This document shows positions 35,291 through 44,980 of a stretch of 64,000 bases of DNA, in pieces. The position numbers were made by a program, and so were the translations under genes. The DNA is from Calditrichota bacterium (GTDB lineage Bacteria; Electryoneota; RPQS01), in assembly GCA_020637445.1 (NCBI GenBank), contig JACJVZ010000001.1:1736001-1800000 (forward strand). The letters are read 5' to 3'. How positions within the stretch are numbered: the stretch's first letter is position 1; each line of letters opens with the position of its first letter. Under the pieces are notes generated by a model. The model had not been told where the DNA came from and did not search any database. It worked only from the letters and a program-made list of their open reading frames with translations.

Positions 35291-38200
35291 GTGAGTTTAG
35301 GACTCCTTCGACGGATAGGTTTCCTGTGGGGTGTTGTGTGCTGTCTTGCGGCGGCGATGGCCAATCCGACTCTTGTGCCTCCCGGCAACGTCAGCGGGGT
35401 ATGGATTCCGGCCAACAGTCCGTACGTCATTAAGCACGGCAATATCACAGTTCCGAATGGCAGTTCGCTGTTCATTCTGGCGGGAGTTCAGGTGATCTTT
35501 GAGGGTCACTACAAGTTTATTGTCAACGGTCATCTTCGCGCGGTCGGCAGCCCAACGGACTCGGTGGTTTTCACGGGGGTGGACCACGATGCATTAATCG
35601 GTTGGAAAGGGCTGAGGCTGATTGGCTCGGACAGCACCCAGTTTGACTACTGCGTATTCGAGAATGGCAACGCGATTCTGGGCAGCTCCACCGACAGCAC
35701 CGGGGGAGTGGTCTTAGTCAGCGGCTCCGGATCGCGGGTTGTCTTCAATCATTGCTCATTCCGGAACAACTATGCGGGCGGGAACGGCGGCGCATTGTTT
35801 GTGAGCAACGGAACTGCTGCAGAATGTTACGATTGCTATTTTAGCGGCAATTCAACGAACCAAGACGGCGGCGCGGCATTCGTTCACAACTCCGCGTTAT
35901 CTCGGTTTGAACGCTGCGAGTTTTTCAACAACCGGTCAGGCAAGGAAGCTGGTGCAATCCATTCCCGCTTCGGGAGTCCGGTTTATTGGGACTGTTATTT
36001 TCACCACAATGTAAGCCACAATAGCGGCGGCGCGGTCATGGCCTCGGGCCAAGCGAGTTTCCGCCGCTGTGTTTTTGAGCGCAACGCTTCGGAAATATCC
36101 CAGGGCGGTGCGCTTTATTTTTATGATTACAGAACGACTGCGACTCTGGACTCATGCATCATTCAGGACAACCAGACTCTGTTGCGTGACGGCGGCGGCG
36201 CGTATTGTTGGGAAGCGGCTCCAAGATTCACGGATTGCCAGTTCTTGCGAAATCGGTCTTCGGACGACGGAGGAGCCGTGCACTGTTACCGTCCGGGCTC
36301 CAACGCCGTTTTCACGAGATGCTTGTTCGAAGGAAACCACGCGGCGGATACGGGCGGCGGAATTATTATCAGCAATGAATCTTTGGCATCCCTGACGGAC
36401 TGCGTGCTAAGAAACAACCGATCAGAGATTCACGGCGGCGGCGGCATTTATATCAGGCTTCAAAGCCAGCCGGTGTTCACAAACTGCATCATCGAAAACA
36501 ACTCGACGGCCGGTTACGGCGGGGGAGTCGGAAGTTTGGAAAGCGTGCCGCGCTTCATCAACTGTACGATTCGCGGTAACACCTGCGATTCTTTGGGCGG
36601 CGGGATCGGCGCTGTATCCACCGAGTTTGAAATGACGGGCTGCGACATCTCTGAGAATCATGCGCACTTGAACGGCGGCGGATTGTCAATGACTCTGGCA
36701 ACGCCGATCATAACGCAATGCAAAATTCAAAACAACGTTGCTGATAGTTCGGGCGGCGGGCTGCATGTCGTCGAAGCGCTGCCGACGTTTACAAATTGTC
36801 TGCTCACGGGCAATACGGCTGCCGTTCAGGCAGGTGCCGGAAGTTACAGAATGTCGCACCCGACGTTTGTGCACTGCACAATTGCGGACAACTTCTCCCC
36901 CGTTGGAAATGTGTTCGTGGTTCAAGACTCTCCGGGAGAAATCATTAACTCAATCGTCGCAACGTCCGACGAGGCATACGGAAACGGCGCGCCGCCACCG
37001 GGAATCGGGATTTTGAACGGCGGATCGGCATGGGAAATCCGAAAGTCACTGTTCAGCCGCATTGGAATGGTGCCGTTTGTCGGCGCATTTCAACCGGGAT
37101 TCGGAGAACTTGTCACGACAGATGAGAACGGAACGGAATGCGATGGCTATGGAAATCTGTTTGTTGCACCGAGATTCGTTGGATCAGGAATCGAGCCGTA
37201 CGCATTAGCGTCAACTGGATTAGTTTCACCTGCATTGAACACGGCCCCCCCGTTTACGGTTAACGACGATCTTTCTGGAGTTGCCCGGCCACAGCCGACG
37301 GGAAGTTTGCCGGATATCGGATGTTTTGAAGCGAATCAGGTACTTGATGAGTCTATTATTGCCGGAGAACTGTCAGGGACAATTCAATCGGGACTTCACC
37401 GTATATTCGGAGACATTGTGGTTCCGCACGGATCCACTCTCGCGATCGAATCCGGAGCTGACTTGGAGTTCATGGGCCCGTACGCGATTTTGGTCTTTGG
37501 AGAGCTTTACGTCAACGGCAGTCCGGGTGATTCGGTCAGGATGTACTCTGAGAATGCGGGAAATTTGTTGGGTTGGCGCGGAATAAGATTTGGCGGCACG
37601 GAGTCTTCGGGATCTGTGATTTCTTATTTTTCGGCTTCCAACGCGATGGCTTGGAGTATCGATTCGAGTGGCGGCGCGTTCGGGTTTTTCGACGGCGCGT
37701 CTCCAACCATTTCCAACTCTCACGTAAGCAATTGCAGTTCCGAGTCGGGTGGTGCGGGGCTGGTTTTCAGCGGGCATCCCAGATTCAGCTCATGTACATT
37801 CACCCATTGCAACGCGTCAAGCGGCGGAGCCTTTAGGGTGGGCGCGGGAGCCGGATTGGATTTGACTTCGAGCAGTTTGAAATTCTGCACAGCGGTGACG
37901 GGCGGCGCTATCGCGGCGGAGCAAGGTGAACTTGAACTTATTGACGTTCGCTGTATTTCGAATTCAGCTACGGACGGCGGAGCAATTTATCTGCGCAACT
38001 CGGAATTGGTCTTGAGCTACGTGCGGCTTGACTCGAATTCGGCGACGAATAACGGCGGTGCAGTCTACTCGAGCAATTCCGTGCTGCAAGGAGATTCGCT
38101 GAACGCGCGTAGAAATACGGCCGCATCGGGCGGCGTGTTGTATTGTGCGAACGGGACTCGGGGCGAACTTTCCGAGTTGACTTGCAAAGACAACTATGCG

Positions 38201-38998
38201 ACGACGGCCGGCGGAGTCATGAATTCTCAAGGCGGCACATTAGCGCTGCGGAGCGGACTATTTGACCACAACGAATCGAATCAGCGGGGCGGCGCATTTT
38301 GCTTGATCGGAGATTCAAGCTCGGTCGTACGGGGGACATTGGTGAGAAATTCTTCGCCGGAAGGCGCGGCGGTGTATTTGGAAAACGCCCATGCATTGAT
38401 CTCATCGTGTCAGATCACGGACAACGGAGCGGCGGTACATTTCAAGAGTAGCTCTGCTTCGCGCATCGAATACTCGAACTTTGTCCGCAATGCCGCGAAC
38501 TTCAGTTACTATCAAAACAACTCCGGCAACGGTCCCGCGAATATCGGCGTGATTAATTCGTCGAATATTCTTGAATATCCGTGCGACTCGTATTTCAACG
38601 TTTTCGTGAATCCGCAGTATTTGAATTTTGTCGGCGGCAACTATACGATTGACGAAAATTCCGCGTGCATGGACGCGGGAAACCCGGACACAGGCTGTGA
38701 CAGCGATTTGACGTTTCCGGAAATCGGTGCACTGCACACTCCGCACAGTGTAAACCCGTGGCTTCCGGAAGAGTTGCGTGCTATGCCTGCTGACTCAAAC
38801 TCCGTCAGACTGACCTGGAAGCGATCAAAGGCGGTGCGGCTTTGCAGTGTGAATGAGCTGAATTTCATTTTGGAAGCGCTGAACGATCAAGACGAGTGGC
38901 TTCCCATTTACTCGACAACGGACACGACATGCGTCTTGTCCATCCCCGAATTGGAGACCTTTGAACAATTGCGGGTTCGCTCTTCGGTTCAACCGTAG
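35291..38998 (+). CDS. Secreted Pmp-like parallel beta-helix protein with internal duplication
   Basis: A 1235-aa protein from GTG 35291 (after CGGAG), signal peptide about 1-25. Residues about 135-560 and 790-1130 are regular repeats of about 22-25 residues with G-G-[AG]-[LIV] turns ('NGGALFVSNGTAAECYDCYF', 'DGGGAYCWEAAPRFTDCQF', 'DGGAVHCYRP'), like chlamydial polymorphic membrane proteins and other right-handed beta-helices. A capping module, 'GNITVPNGSSLFILAGVQVI' near residue 50, recurs as 'GDIVVPHGSTLAIESGADLE' near 705, so the whole protein is two duplicated halves. The C-terminus is fibronectin-like ('NSVRLTWKRS'), with no type IX sorting domain. Likely a surface protein; partner unknown. 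Confidence 0.85.
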   Translation: MSLGLLRRIGFLWGVVCCLAAAMANPTLVPPGNVSGVWIPANSPYVIKHGNITVPNGSSLFILAGVQVIFEGHYKFIVNGHLRAVGSPTDSVVFTGVDHDALIGWKGLRLIGSDSTQFDYCVFENGNAILGSSTDSTGGVVLVSGSGSRVVFNHCSFRNNYAGGNGGALFVSNGTAAECYDCYFSGNSTNQDGGAAFVHNSALSRFERCEFFNNRSGKEAGAIHSRFGSPVYWDCYFHHNVSHNSGGAVMASGQASFRRCVFERNASEISQGGALYFYDYRTTATLDSCIIQDNQTLLRDGGGAYCWEAAPRFTDCQFLRNRSSDDGGAVHCYRPGSNAVFTRCLFEGNHAADTGGGIIISNESLASLTDCVLRNNRSEIHGGGGIYIRLQSQPVFTNCIIENNSTAGYGGGVGSLESVPRFINCTIRGNTCDSLGGGIGAVSTEFEMTGCDISENHAHLNGGGLSMTLATPIITQCKIQNNVADSSGGGLHVVEALPTFTNCLLTGNTAAVQAGAGSYRMSHPTFVHCTIADNFSPVGNVFVVQDSPGEIINSIVATSDEAYGNGAPPPGIGILNGGSAWEIRKSLFSRIGMVPFVGAFQPGFGELVTTDENGTECDGYGNLFVAPRFVGSGIEPYALASTGLVSPALNTAPPFTVNDDLSGVARPQPTGSLPDIGCFEANQVLDESIIAGELSGTIQSGLHRIFGDIVVPHGSTLAIESGADLEFMGPYAILVFGELYVNGSPGDSVRMYSENAGNLLGWRGIRFGGTESSGSVISYFSASNAMAWSIDSSGGAFGFFDGASPTISNSHVSNCSSESGGAGLVFSGHPRFSSCTFTHCNASSGGAFRVGAGAGLDLTSSSLKFCTAVTGGAIAAEQGELELIDVRCISNSATDGGAIYLRNSELVLSYVRLDSNSATNNGGAVYSSNSVLQGDSLNARRNTAASGGVLYCANGTRGELSELTCKDNYATTAGGVMNSQGGTLALRSGLFDHNESNQRGGAFCLIGDSSSVVRGTLVRNSSPEGAAVYLENAHALISSCQITDNGAAVHFKSSSASRIEYSNFVRNAANFSYYQNNSGNGPANIGVINSSNILEYPCDSYFNVFVNPQYLNFVGGNYTIDENSACMDAGNPDTGCDSDLTFPEIGALHTPHSVNPWLPEELRAMPADSNSVRLTWKRSKAVRLCSVNELNFILEALNDQDEWLPIYSTTDTTCVLSIPELETFEQLRVRSSVQP

Positions 38999-39022
38999 GT
39001 GAAAATTCACGCAAGATACTGC

Positions 39023-39047
39023 AAGCCGGACACTGTTCGGCTTTTTT
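39023..39047 (+). terminator. Rho-independent terminator after the Pmp-like gene
   Basis: Arms AAGCCG and CGGCTT with a long loop, followed by TTTTTT and further T-rich sequence. Confidence 0.6.
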
Positions 39048-39336
39048 AGTTTTTTCAATTACTTAGCTAAATGAACAAAAACAAGCTCTAAGTGTCTACT
39101 CGGGGTTGATTTTACGGAGTCTATGCCGTAAGATAATGATGCTGATTTCAGATTTGACTGTTAAACGATTGTTTGAACTCCGGTTGATTTGTCGGGGTTG
39201 ATTATGGAGACAAAACAACGGCTTAGAATGCGACTATTTTAGTCAATTTTTATAGCTTCGTCTTAAGTGCAGTCAAATTAGAAAGTCGGCGACGACGTGA
39301 AAGACCGATTTATGCCTCCAGTTTTGCACTTTGTTC
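39048..39336 (+). other. Intergenic region upstream of the cbb3 locus
   Basis: No gene seen. A 12-bp direct repeat TCGGGGTTGATT (39100-39111 and 39192-39203), with a related CCGGTTGATTT at 39180, lies upstream of ccoI. TTGAT is an FNR half-site, but I see no properly spaced ATCAA partner, so an FNR box is not claimed. Confidence 0.4.
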
Positions 39337-41763
39337 ATGACCTCGCTGGCCTCTAAAGGGAGTGCAAAAGGGGGCACTCATCAGCTCTGCGCGCACTGTT
39401 CATTGCCTGTCCCTCCTGCCCGTCAAGTTGAGTCTGGAGATGCTTTTTGCTGTGCTGGCTGCGAGGCGGTATATGCGATTCTGCACGAGTCGGATCTGGA
39501 TGAATATTACGCGATGCGCGACAGGCTCGGCGCGGAGAAGACCGGTCCGGCGCGGGTTTCGGGGAAGGCCTTCGACTATTTTGACGATCCGGAGTTCTTG
39601 AAACGTTACGCCGAGCCGCGCTCTGAAGGGTTGCTGTCGGTGAGGTTTTATCTGGAAGGCGTGCACTGCGCGGCTTGTTCGTGGCTGGTCGAGAAAGTTC
39701 TGTTGGAACGTGAAGGCGCGGCCTATGCGCAATTGGATATGGGCCGCAACATTGTCGAGATCGTCTTTGATCCTGTTCACGCGCGGCTTTCAAAGTTTGC
39801 GCGGGCATTGGATCGATTTGGATACACCCCCCATCCGCTTGTCGAGGATAGCGTCGCCCAGGCGCGAAAGAAGGAAACTCGGAGCTTGCTGTTGCGGATG
39901 GGAGTTGCCGGAGCTGTGGCGGGGAACATCATGCTTCTGGCGGCGGCCCTCTATGCAGGGGAATTCACCGGAATAGATACGGATTTGGCGAATCTTTTCC
40001 GCTGGGTAAGTTTTGGACTTGCCTTGCCGGCGGTGCTCTACTCTGCCCTGCCGTTTTACCGGGGCGCGATTTCGGGATTGCGCGCCGGAATGCTGCACAT
40101 GGATTTGCCGATCAGTTTGGGAATTTTGGCGGCGATGTCCGTCAGTGTCGCGGCGACCGTTCAGTCACGCGGCGAAGTGTACTTTGACACTCTTTCGATA
40201 CTAATCTTTTTGCTGTTGGTGGGCAGAATGCTGCTCAGTCGAGCGACGGCCCGCGCGGCGGACTCGGCGGAGTCGTTGATGGAGCAAGCGCCGCGTCGTG
40301 TGCGGCGCGAGACCAACGGCAAAGTTGAAGAGATTGAGCTTGCGGCGGCCGATGCAGGAGATGCTCTGCTGTTCTTGCCGGGCGACGTCGTGGCGGTGGA
40401 TGGAGTGGCTCTGCAAGGCGGATGGGTGACGGAAGCTCATTTGAGCGGAGAATCCGACTCAGTGTGGAAAGAGATTGGCGCGACGGTCTATGCCGGATCG
40501 CAGGTTGTGTCGGTACCGCTGAGACTTCAGGCGACCGCGGTGGGAGCATTTACAAGACTTGCGCAGTTTTCGGAAATGATCCGCAAAGCTGCGGCGTCGC
40601 GGGCCCCGATCGTCAAATTGCATGACAAGATCGCCGGGTATTTTGTGGCGACTGTTCTGACGCTTGCTGCGGTCACGGCGATCATCTGGTGGCAGATTGA
40701 TCCTGCGAGAGTTCCGTGGAACGTCGCGGCGCTGTTGGTGATTACGTGCCCTTGTGCTCTGGGGCTGGCAACTCCGGTTGCATTGTCGATTGCAATGGGC
40801 CGCGCGGCGAAGCGGGGGATCTACATCAAGACTTCCGACGCGCTGGAACGCGCATCGACGGTCCGGCATGCTCTGTTGGACAAGACGGGAACTTTGACCT
40901 CGGGAAAGACCGAACTTGTGGCCTCAAAGTTTGCGCGGGATTTGACTCCGTGTGAACAGGACAAGTTGATGGCGCAGGTTGCCGTGCTTGAGTCTTATTC
41001 GACGCATCCGGTGGGGCAGGCGCTGAAGCGGATTGAGTCGCCAGACTTTGACGTCAGCGACGTAGTGGTTCATGCTCAGGGAATTTCCGGCTCCGTTGCG
41101 GGCGACAGACTCGCAGTGGGTTCGAGGAGATTTCTGCGCGACATGGAATGTCTCGATGGCGCCTTGTCGGCGGATTGCGACGGGAATGTGTTCGTGGCGC
41201 GCAACGGAAAGATCGTCGCGTGTCTTTTAGTGGCCGATCCGATCAGCAAAGACGCGCAGCACGCAGTCGATGCATTGCGCAAACGAAAGATAGCGGTTGA
41301 ACTTCTGAGTGGCGATCGCGCGGCGGAAGTGGCGCGGGTGGCCGGAGCTCTGGGAATAGTATCGGCTCGCGGAGACGTGACACCGGAAGATAAGCTCGCC
41401 AGAGTTGCGGAACTCGAAGCCAGCGGCACACACACGGCGATGTTCGGCGACGGAGTGAATGACGCGGCGGCGCTGTCGCGGGCGACGGTGGGAGTGTCGG
41501 CGGCGGAAGCGGCAGACATAGCGCGAAGTGCCGCGGACGTGTTTGTTTCTCGGCGCGGTCCGATCGCATTTGCTGAATTGGTATCTCTTTCGACGAACAC
41601 GATGCGGACAATCCGCCGCAACGTGGTGATCGCGATCTGTTACAATGCAATTGGCGCGGGGCTGGCGATGGCGGGCTTGGTTTCACCTTTGCTTGCGGCG
41701 CTCTTGATGCCCGCGTCTTCGATTACTGTCCTGACACTTGCCGTTCGAGGCTCGAAGCCATGA
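39337..41763 (+). CDS. ccoI: Copper-transporting P1B-type ATPase for cbb3 oxidase assembly (CcoI/FixI)
   Basis: An 808-aa protein. An N-terminal Cys-rich metal-binding segment ('HQLCAHCSLPVP', 'FCCAGCEAVY') precedes a heavy-metal-associated domain with 'GVHCAACSWLVEKVL'. Then come the eight-helix P1B core with the CPC motif in 'ITCPCALGLATP' (C471, C473), phosphorylation site DKTGT (D515), 'STHPVGQAL' and 'GDGVNDAAAL'. It loads copper for the binuclear centre of cbb3 oxidase. ATG 39337 is chosen over TTG 39331; neither has a strong ribosome binding site. It overlaps ccoS by four bases (ATGA). Here the assembly genes precede the structural genes. Confidence 0.92.
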   Translation: MTSLASKGSAKGGTHQLCAHCSLPVPPARQVESGDAFCCAGCEAVYAILHESDLDEYYAMRDRLGAEKTGPARVSGKAFDYFDDPEFLKRYAEPRSEGLLSVRFYLEGVHCAACSWLVEKVLLEREGAAYAQLDMGRNIVEIVFDPVHARLSKFARALDRFGYTPHPLVEDSVAQARKKETRSLLLRMGVAGAVAGNIMLLAAALYAGEFTGIDTDLANLFRWVSFGLALPAVLYSALPFYRGAISGLRAGMLHMDLPISLGILAAMSVSVAATVQSRGEVYFDTLSILIFLLLVGRMLLSRATARAADSAESLMEQAPRRVRRETNGKVEEIELAAADAGDALLFLPGDVVAVDGVALQGGWVTEAHLSGESDSVWKEIGATVYAGSQVVSVPLRLQATAVGAFTRLAQFSEMIRKAAASRAPIVKLHDKIAGYFVATVLTLAAVTAIIWWQIDPARVPWNVAALLVITCPCALGLATPVALSIAMGRAAKRGIYIKTSDALERASTVRHALLDKTGTLTSGKTELVASKFARDLTPCEQDKLMAQVAVLESYSTHPVGQALKRIESPDFDVSDVVVHAQGISGSVAGDRLAVGSRRFLRDMECLDGALSADCDGNVFVARNGKIVACLLVADPISKDAQHAVDALRKRKIAVELLSGDRAAEVARVAGALGIVSARGDVTPEDKLARVAELEASGTHTAMFGDGVNDAAALSRATVGVSAAEAADIARSAADVFVSRRGPIAFAELVSLSTNTMRTIRRNVVIAICYNAIGAGLAMAGLVSPLLAALLMPASSITVLTLAVRGSKP

Positions 41764-41927
41764 ATATCATTTATTGGCTGATGGGATTCGCGGTGCTGTT
41801 CATATTGGTCTTTGTAGGATTCTATTTGTGGGCAGTTCGCGGAGGGCAATTCGACGATTTGGAAAGCCCGGCACACCGGATTTTGTTTGACGACAACGAA
41901 ACAACTAAAGATAAAGACGGGAAGTAG
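41760..41927 (+). CDS. ccoS: cbb3 oxidase maturation protein CcoS
   Basis: A 55-aa protein, too short for most gene finders. It begins MNIIYWLMGF with one transmembrane helix (about 5-27), followed by the CcoS signature 'FYLWAVRGGQFDDLESPAHR' and a charged tail. CcoS is needed for cofactor insertion into cbb3 oxidase. Its ATG overlaps the ccoI stop (ATGA), and it ends five bases before ccoNO. Confidence 0.92.
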   Translation: MNIIYWLMGFAVLFILVFVGFYLWAVRGGQFDDLESPAHRILFDDNETTKDKDGK

Positions 41928-41932
41928 ACTCT

Positions 41933-44062
41933 ATGGCGATGGAAACCTTTCGCTATGACTACGATATCGTTCGCAAGTTTACCATAGTCACCCTGCTTTG
42001 GGGTGTCGTGGGTATGCTTGTGGGCGTGATCGTAGCGGCGCAGCTTGCCTTCTGGCAGCTGAACTTTGAAACGTCTTGGCTGACGTTCGGGCGACTTCGT
42101 CCGCTGCACACAAACGCGGTAATTTTCGCGTTTGCCGGCAATGCGATATTCGCGGGCGTGTATTACTCGACGCAACGGCTCTTGAAAGCGAGGATGTTCA
42201 GCGACACGCTGTCGCGAATACATTTCTGGGGCTGGCAGATCATCATTGTTTTAGCGGCTGTGACGCTGCCGTTGGGTATTTCGACTTCGAAAGAGTACGC
42301 GGAACTCGAGTGGCCGATTGACATATTGATCGCGCTGGTTTGGGTGGTGTTCGCGATCAACTTTTTCGGAACGATTGCCAAGCGCCGGGAGCGCCACTTG
42401 TACGTGGGCATCTGGTTTTACATCGCGACGATCATAACGATCGCGATGCTGCACATCGTGAACAGCTTGGCGGTTCCCGCGACGTTTTTGAAGAGCTACT
42501 CAGTGTTCGCGGGCGTTCAGGATGCGTTGGTGCAGTGGTGGTACGGGCATAATGCCGTAGGATTTCTGTTGACGACTCCGTTCTTGGGAATGATGTACTA
42601 CTTCCTGCCCAAGGCTGCGAACCGTCCGGTCTACAGTTACCGGCTTTCGATTATTCACTTCTGGGCTCTGGTCTTTCTTTACATATGGGCTGGCCCGCAC
42701 CACTTGCACTATACGGCTCTTCCGGACTGGGCACAAACACTGGGTGCGGTATTCAGCATCATGCTGATCGCGCCGTCGTGGGGCGGCATGTTGAACGGAC
42801 TCCTGACTCTGCGCGGCGCGTGGAACAAGGTTCGTCAGGATCCGATTTTGAAGTTCTTCGTGCTCTCGGTGACGTTCTACGGAATGTCGACGTTCGAAGG
42901 CCCGATGATGTCGATCAAGGCCATCAATTCGCTGACGCACTACACGGACTATACGGTCGCGCACGTTCACGGCGGCGCGTTGGGCTGGGTCGGCTTCATG
43001 GTCTTTGGTATGTTCTATTATCTGATTCCGAAGCTGTGGAAGACGGAGCTTTATTCGAAGGAACTTGCGACGACGCACTTCTGGATATCGACGATCGGAA
43101 TTTTGCTTTACATCGTTCCGATCTGGACGGCTGGCATTATGCAGGGTTTGATGTGGCGCGCGTTCGACGCGGACGGTTTGCTGCAGTATCCGAACTTTGT
43201 TGAGACGACACAGAGGATATTGCCGTTCTACTACACTCGCGTGTTGGGCGGCGTGCTCTATTTGACGGGTATTCTCTTGATGTGCTACAACGTAATTCGC
43301 ACGGTGCGCGGCGCGGAGAAGGTGGACGAAGAAGTGACGGCGCCGTCCTTGGCGGGATTGAAGCCAGCAACGTATTCTTCGAAGACGTACTGGCACCATT
43401 TCATCGAAGGCAAGCCGTTTTCGTTTGCGATGTTCGTGACGGTGTTGGTGACGATTGGCGGAATTGTGGAAATCGGACCGTTGTTGATGCCGAAGAGTTA
43501 TGTTCCGATGCATGCCGCGGCGGCTGTGCCTTATACGCCGCTCGAACTCGCGGGCCGCGATATTTACGTACGCGAGGGCTGCTACAATTGCCACTCGCAG
43601 ATGATTCGCCCGCTGCGTGACGAAGTATTGCGGTACGGCGAATATTCGAAACCGGGTGAATTCCAGTACGACCATCCGTTCCAGTGGGGTTCTCGCCGTA
43701 TCGGTCCGGACCTTGCGAGAGTAGGCGGAAAGTACCCGGATCACTGGCACTATTTGCACTTCATGGATCCGCGTTCGACGTCGCCGGGTTCGATTATGCC
43801 GCCCTATTCTTGGTTGGCAGAAAGCGAGCTGAAGACGTCGGACATCGAGGCGAAGATGCGCGCGCAAGTTACATTGGGAACTCCCTATACGACGAGCGAC
43901 ATTGAAGGTGCGCAAGAGTCGATGCGTTCGCAAGCCGAGCAAATCGGCGCGCGTCTTGCGGCGGAAGGCATCACGGGTATGGAAGACAAGGAAATCGTCG
44001 CAGTCATTTCTTACCTTCAGCGCCTCGGCAAGCAGCCGGTGCAACTGTTGGCAGGAAACTGA
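41933..44062 (+). CDS. ccoNO: cbb3-type cytochrome c oxidase subunits I and II fused (CcoNO)
   Basis: A 709-aa protein. Residues 1 to about 460 are the 12-helix CcoN, with heme/CuB His residues in 'LHTNAVIFAFAGNAIF', 'WWYGHNAVGFLL', 'GPHHLHYTALPDW' and 'VAHVHGGALGWVGF'. After a short linker, one further helix leads into CcoO, with heme-c motif CYNCH (C550) in 'REGCYNCHSQMIRPL' and 'GPDLARVGGKYPDHWH'. This is the catalytic, proton-pumping core that reduces oxygen with high affinity. Fusion of ccoN and ccoO occurs in several Bacteroidota and related lineages. Its stop overlaps the ccoQ start (TGATG). Confidence 0.95.
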   Translation: MAMETFRYDYDIVRKFTIVTLLWGVVGMLVGVIVAAQLAFWQLNFETSWLTFGRLRPLHTNAVIFAFAGNAIFAGVYYSTQRLLKARMFSDTLSRIHFWGWQIIIVLAAVTLPLGISTSKEYAELEWPIDILIALVWVVFAINFFGTIAKRRERHLYVGIWFYIATIITIAMLHIVNSLAVPATFLKSYSVFAGVQDALVQWWYGHNAVGFLLTTPFLGMMYYFLPKAANRPVYSYRLSIIHFWALVFLYIWAGPHHLHYTALPDWAQTLGAVFSIMLIAPSWGGMLNGLLTLRGAWNKVRQDPILKFFVLSVTFYGMSTFEGPMMSIKAINSLTHYTDYTVAHVHGGALGWVGFMVFGMFYYLIPKLWKTELYSKELATTHFWISTIGILLYIVPIWTAGIMQGLMWRAFDADGLLQYPNFVETTQRILPFYYTRVLGGVLYLTGILLMCYNVIRTVRGAEKVDEEVTAPSLAGLKPATYSSKTYWHHFIEGKPFSFAMFVTVLVTIGGIVEIGPLLMPKSYVPMHAAAAVPYTPLELAGRDIYVREGCYNCHSQMIRPLRDEVLRYGEYSKPGEFQYDHPFQWGSRRIGPDLARVGGKYPDHWHYLHFMDPRSTSPGSIMPPYSWLAESELKTSDIEAKMRAQVTLGTPYTTSDIEGAQESMRSQAEQIGARLAAEGITGMEDKEIVAVISYLQRLGKQPVQLLAGN

Positions 44063-44268
44063 TGCTTCGCGATATTCTAACCAACGCAAACCACGGCATT
44101 TGGCCGATCGTCTCCCTGATCATCATGTTCGTCGCGTTTGCGGCGGTGCTGATCTGGACACTTTCGGGAAGGAAGAATCGTTTTGAAGAGGAAAGCAACA
44201 TTCCGCTTCATGACGAAGATGACGAGCAACTAAATCATTCGCATTCCACGAGAGGAACTTCCTCATGA
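44062..44268 (+). CDS. ccoQ: cbb3 oxidase small subunit CcoQ
   Basis: A 68-aa protein with one transmembrane helix (about 14-36, 'IVSLIIMFVAFAAVLIWTL') and an acidic, His-containing cytoplasmic tail. Position, size and topology match CcoQ/FixQ, which stabilises the complex. It overlaps both neighbours (TGATG upstream, ATGA-type downstream). Confidence 0.85.
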   Translation: MLRDILTNANHGIWPIVSLIIMFVAFAAVLIWTLSGRKNRFEEESNIPLHDEDDEQLNHSHSTRGTSS

Positions 44269-44945
44269 CCGATATGGAAAAGAAAGACAAGCCGGAAGAG
44301 CTTTTGCCGGGAGATTTTATTCCGGATCAAGAGTTGCTGGACCACGAATACGACGGTATTATGGAGGCGGACAACCCGCTGCCGAAGTGGTGGGTTCAGC
44401 TCTTCCTGATCACGATCGTGTTCGCGGTCGTGTATTTACCGGTGGTACACATGTTTGATTTGCTGCCGAAGTACTTTTTGGCGAGCGACATCGCACAAGC
44501 GGCGCTTGTGGCCGAGCAGCGCGAAGCCGAGCTTGTGGCATCGGGTTTTTACGACAAGGATCCCGTGGCCGCCGGGAAGAAGTATTTCGGGACCTTTTGT
44601 GTTTCGTGTCACGGGAACTTCGGCGAAGGCGGTATCGGCCCGAACTTGACGGACAACTATTGGATTCACGGTCCGTACGAAGAAAATATCGTGGCAACGA
44701 TTACAAATGGTGTCGCGGCGAAAGGCATGCCGACTTGGGGCCCGATTTTGGGTGACCGCAAGATCAAGATGATCGCCGCTTACGTGATGACGCTGTGGGA
44801 GACTCCTCCGCCGACGGCCGGCAAGAAAGCTGAAGGCGAGCCCTACGACATGGCGTCGATCCGTGCACCGAAGGAAGAGGCCGCGACGGACAGCACGGCG
44901 GCAGCGGCGGATTCGACCGCGGCCGGCGCCGGCGCAACTATGTAA
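44265..44945 (+). CDS. ccoP: cbb3 oxidase cytochrome c subunit CcoP, mono-heme form
   Basis: A 226-aa protein. The cytoplasmic N-terminus has the CcoP hallmark 'HEYDGIMEADNPLPKWWVQ', then one membrane helix (about 44-64) and a periplasmic cytochrome c domain with a single CVSCH (C112-H116) and an axial-Met segment 'GMPTWGPILGD'. Typical proteobacterial CcoP has two heme domains; this one has a single domain followed by a low-complexity Ala/Thr/Ser tail. It delivers electrons to CcoO. Overlaps ccoQ by four bases. Confidence 0.92.
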   Translation: MTDMEKKDKPEELLPGDFIPDQELLDHEYDGIMEADNPLPKWWVQLFLITIVFAVVYLPVVHMFDLLPKYFLASDIAQAALVAEQREAELVASGFYDKDPVAAGKKYFGTFCVSCHGNFGEGGIGPNLTDNYWIHGPYEENIVATITNGVAAKGMPTWGPILGDRKIKMIAAYVMTLWETPPPTAGKKAEGEPYDMASIRAPKEEAATDSTAAAADSTAAGAGATM

Positions 44946-44980
44946 ACAATTTTCGTTTCGGGGGGACGAAAGGGAATAGC

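Noticed and set aside
39048..39336. FNR box controlling the cbb3 locus
   Set aside because: TTGAT half-sites occur, but no TTGAT-4-ATCAA palindrome is present.
42500..44089. 529-aa open frame on the minus strand
   Set aside because: It lies wholly opposite the unmistakable ccoNO gene, is Arg/His-rich with no fold, and is an antisense shadow.
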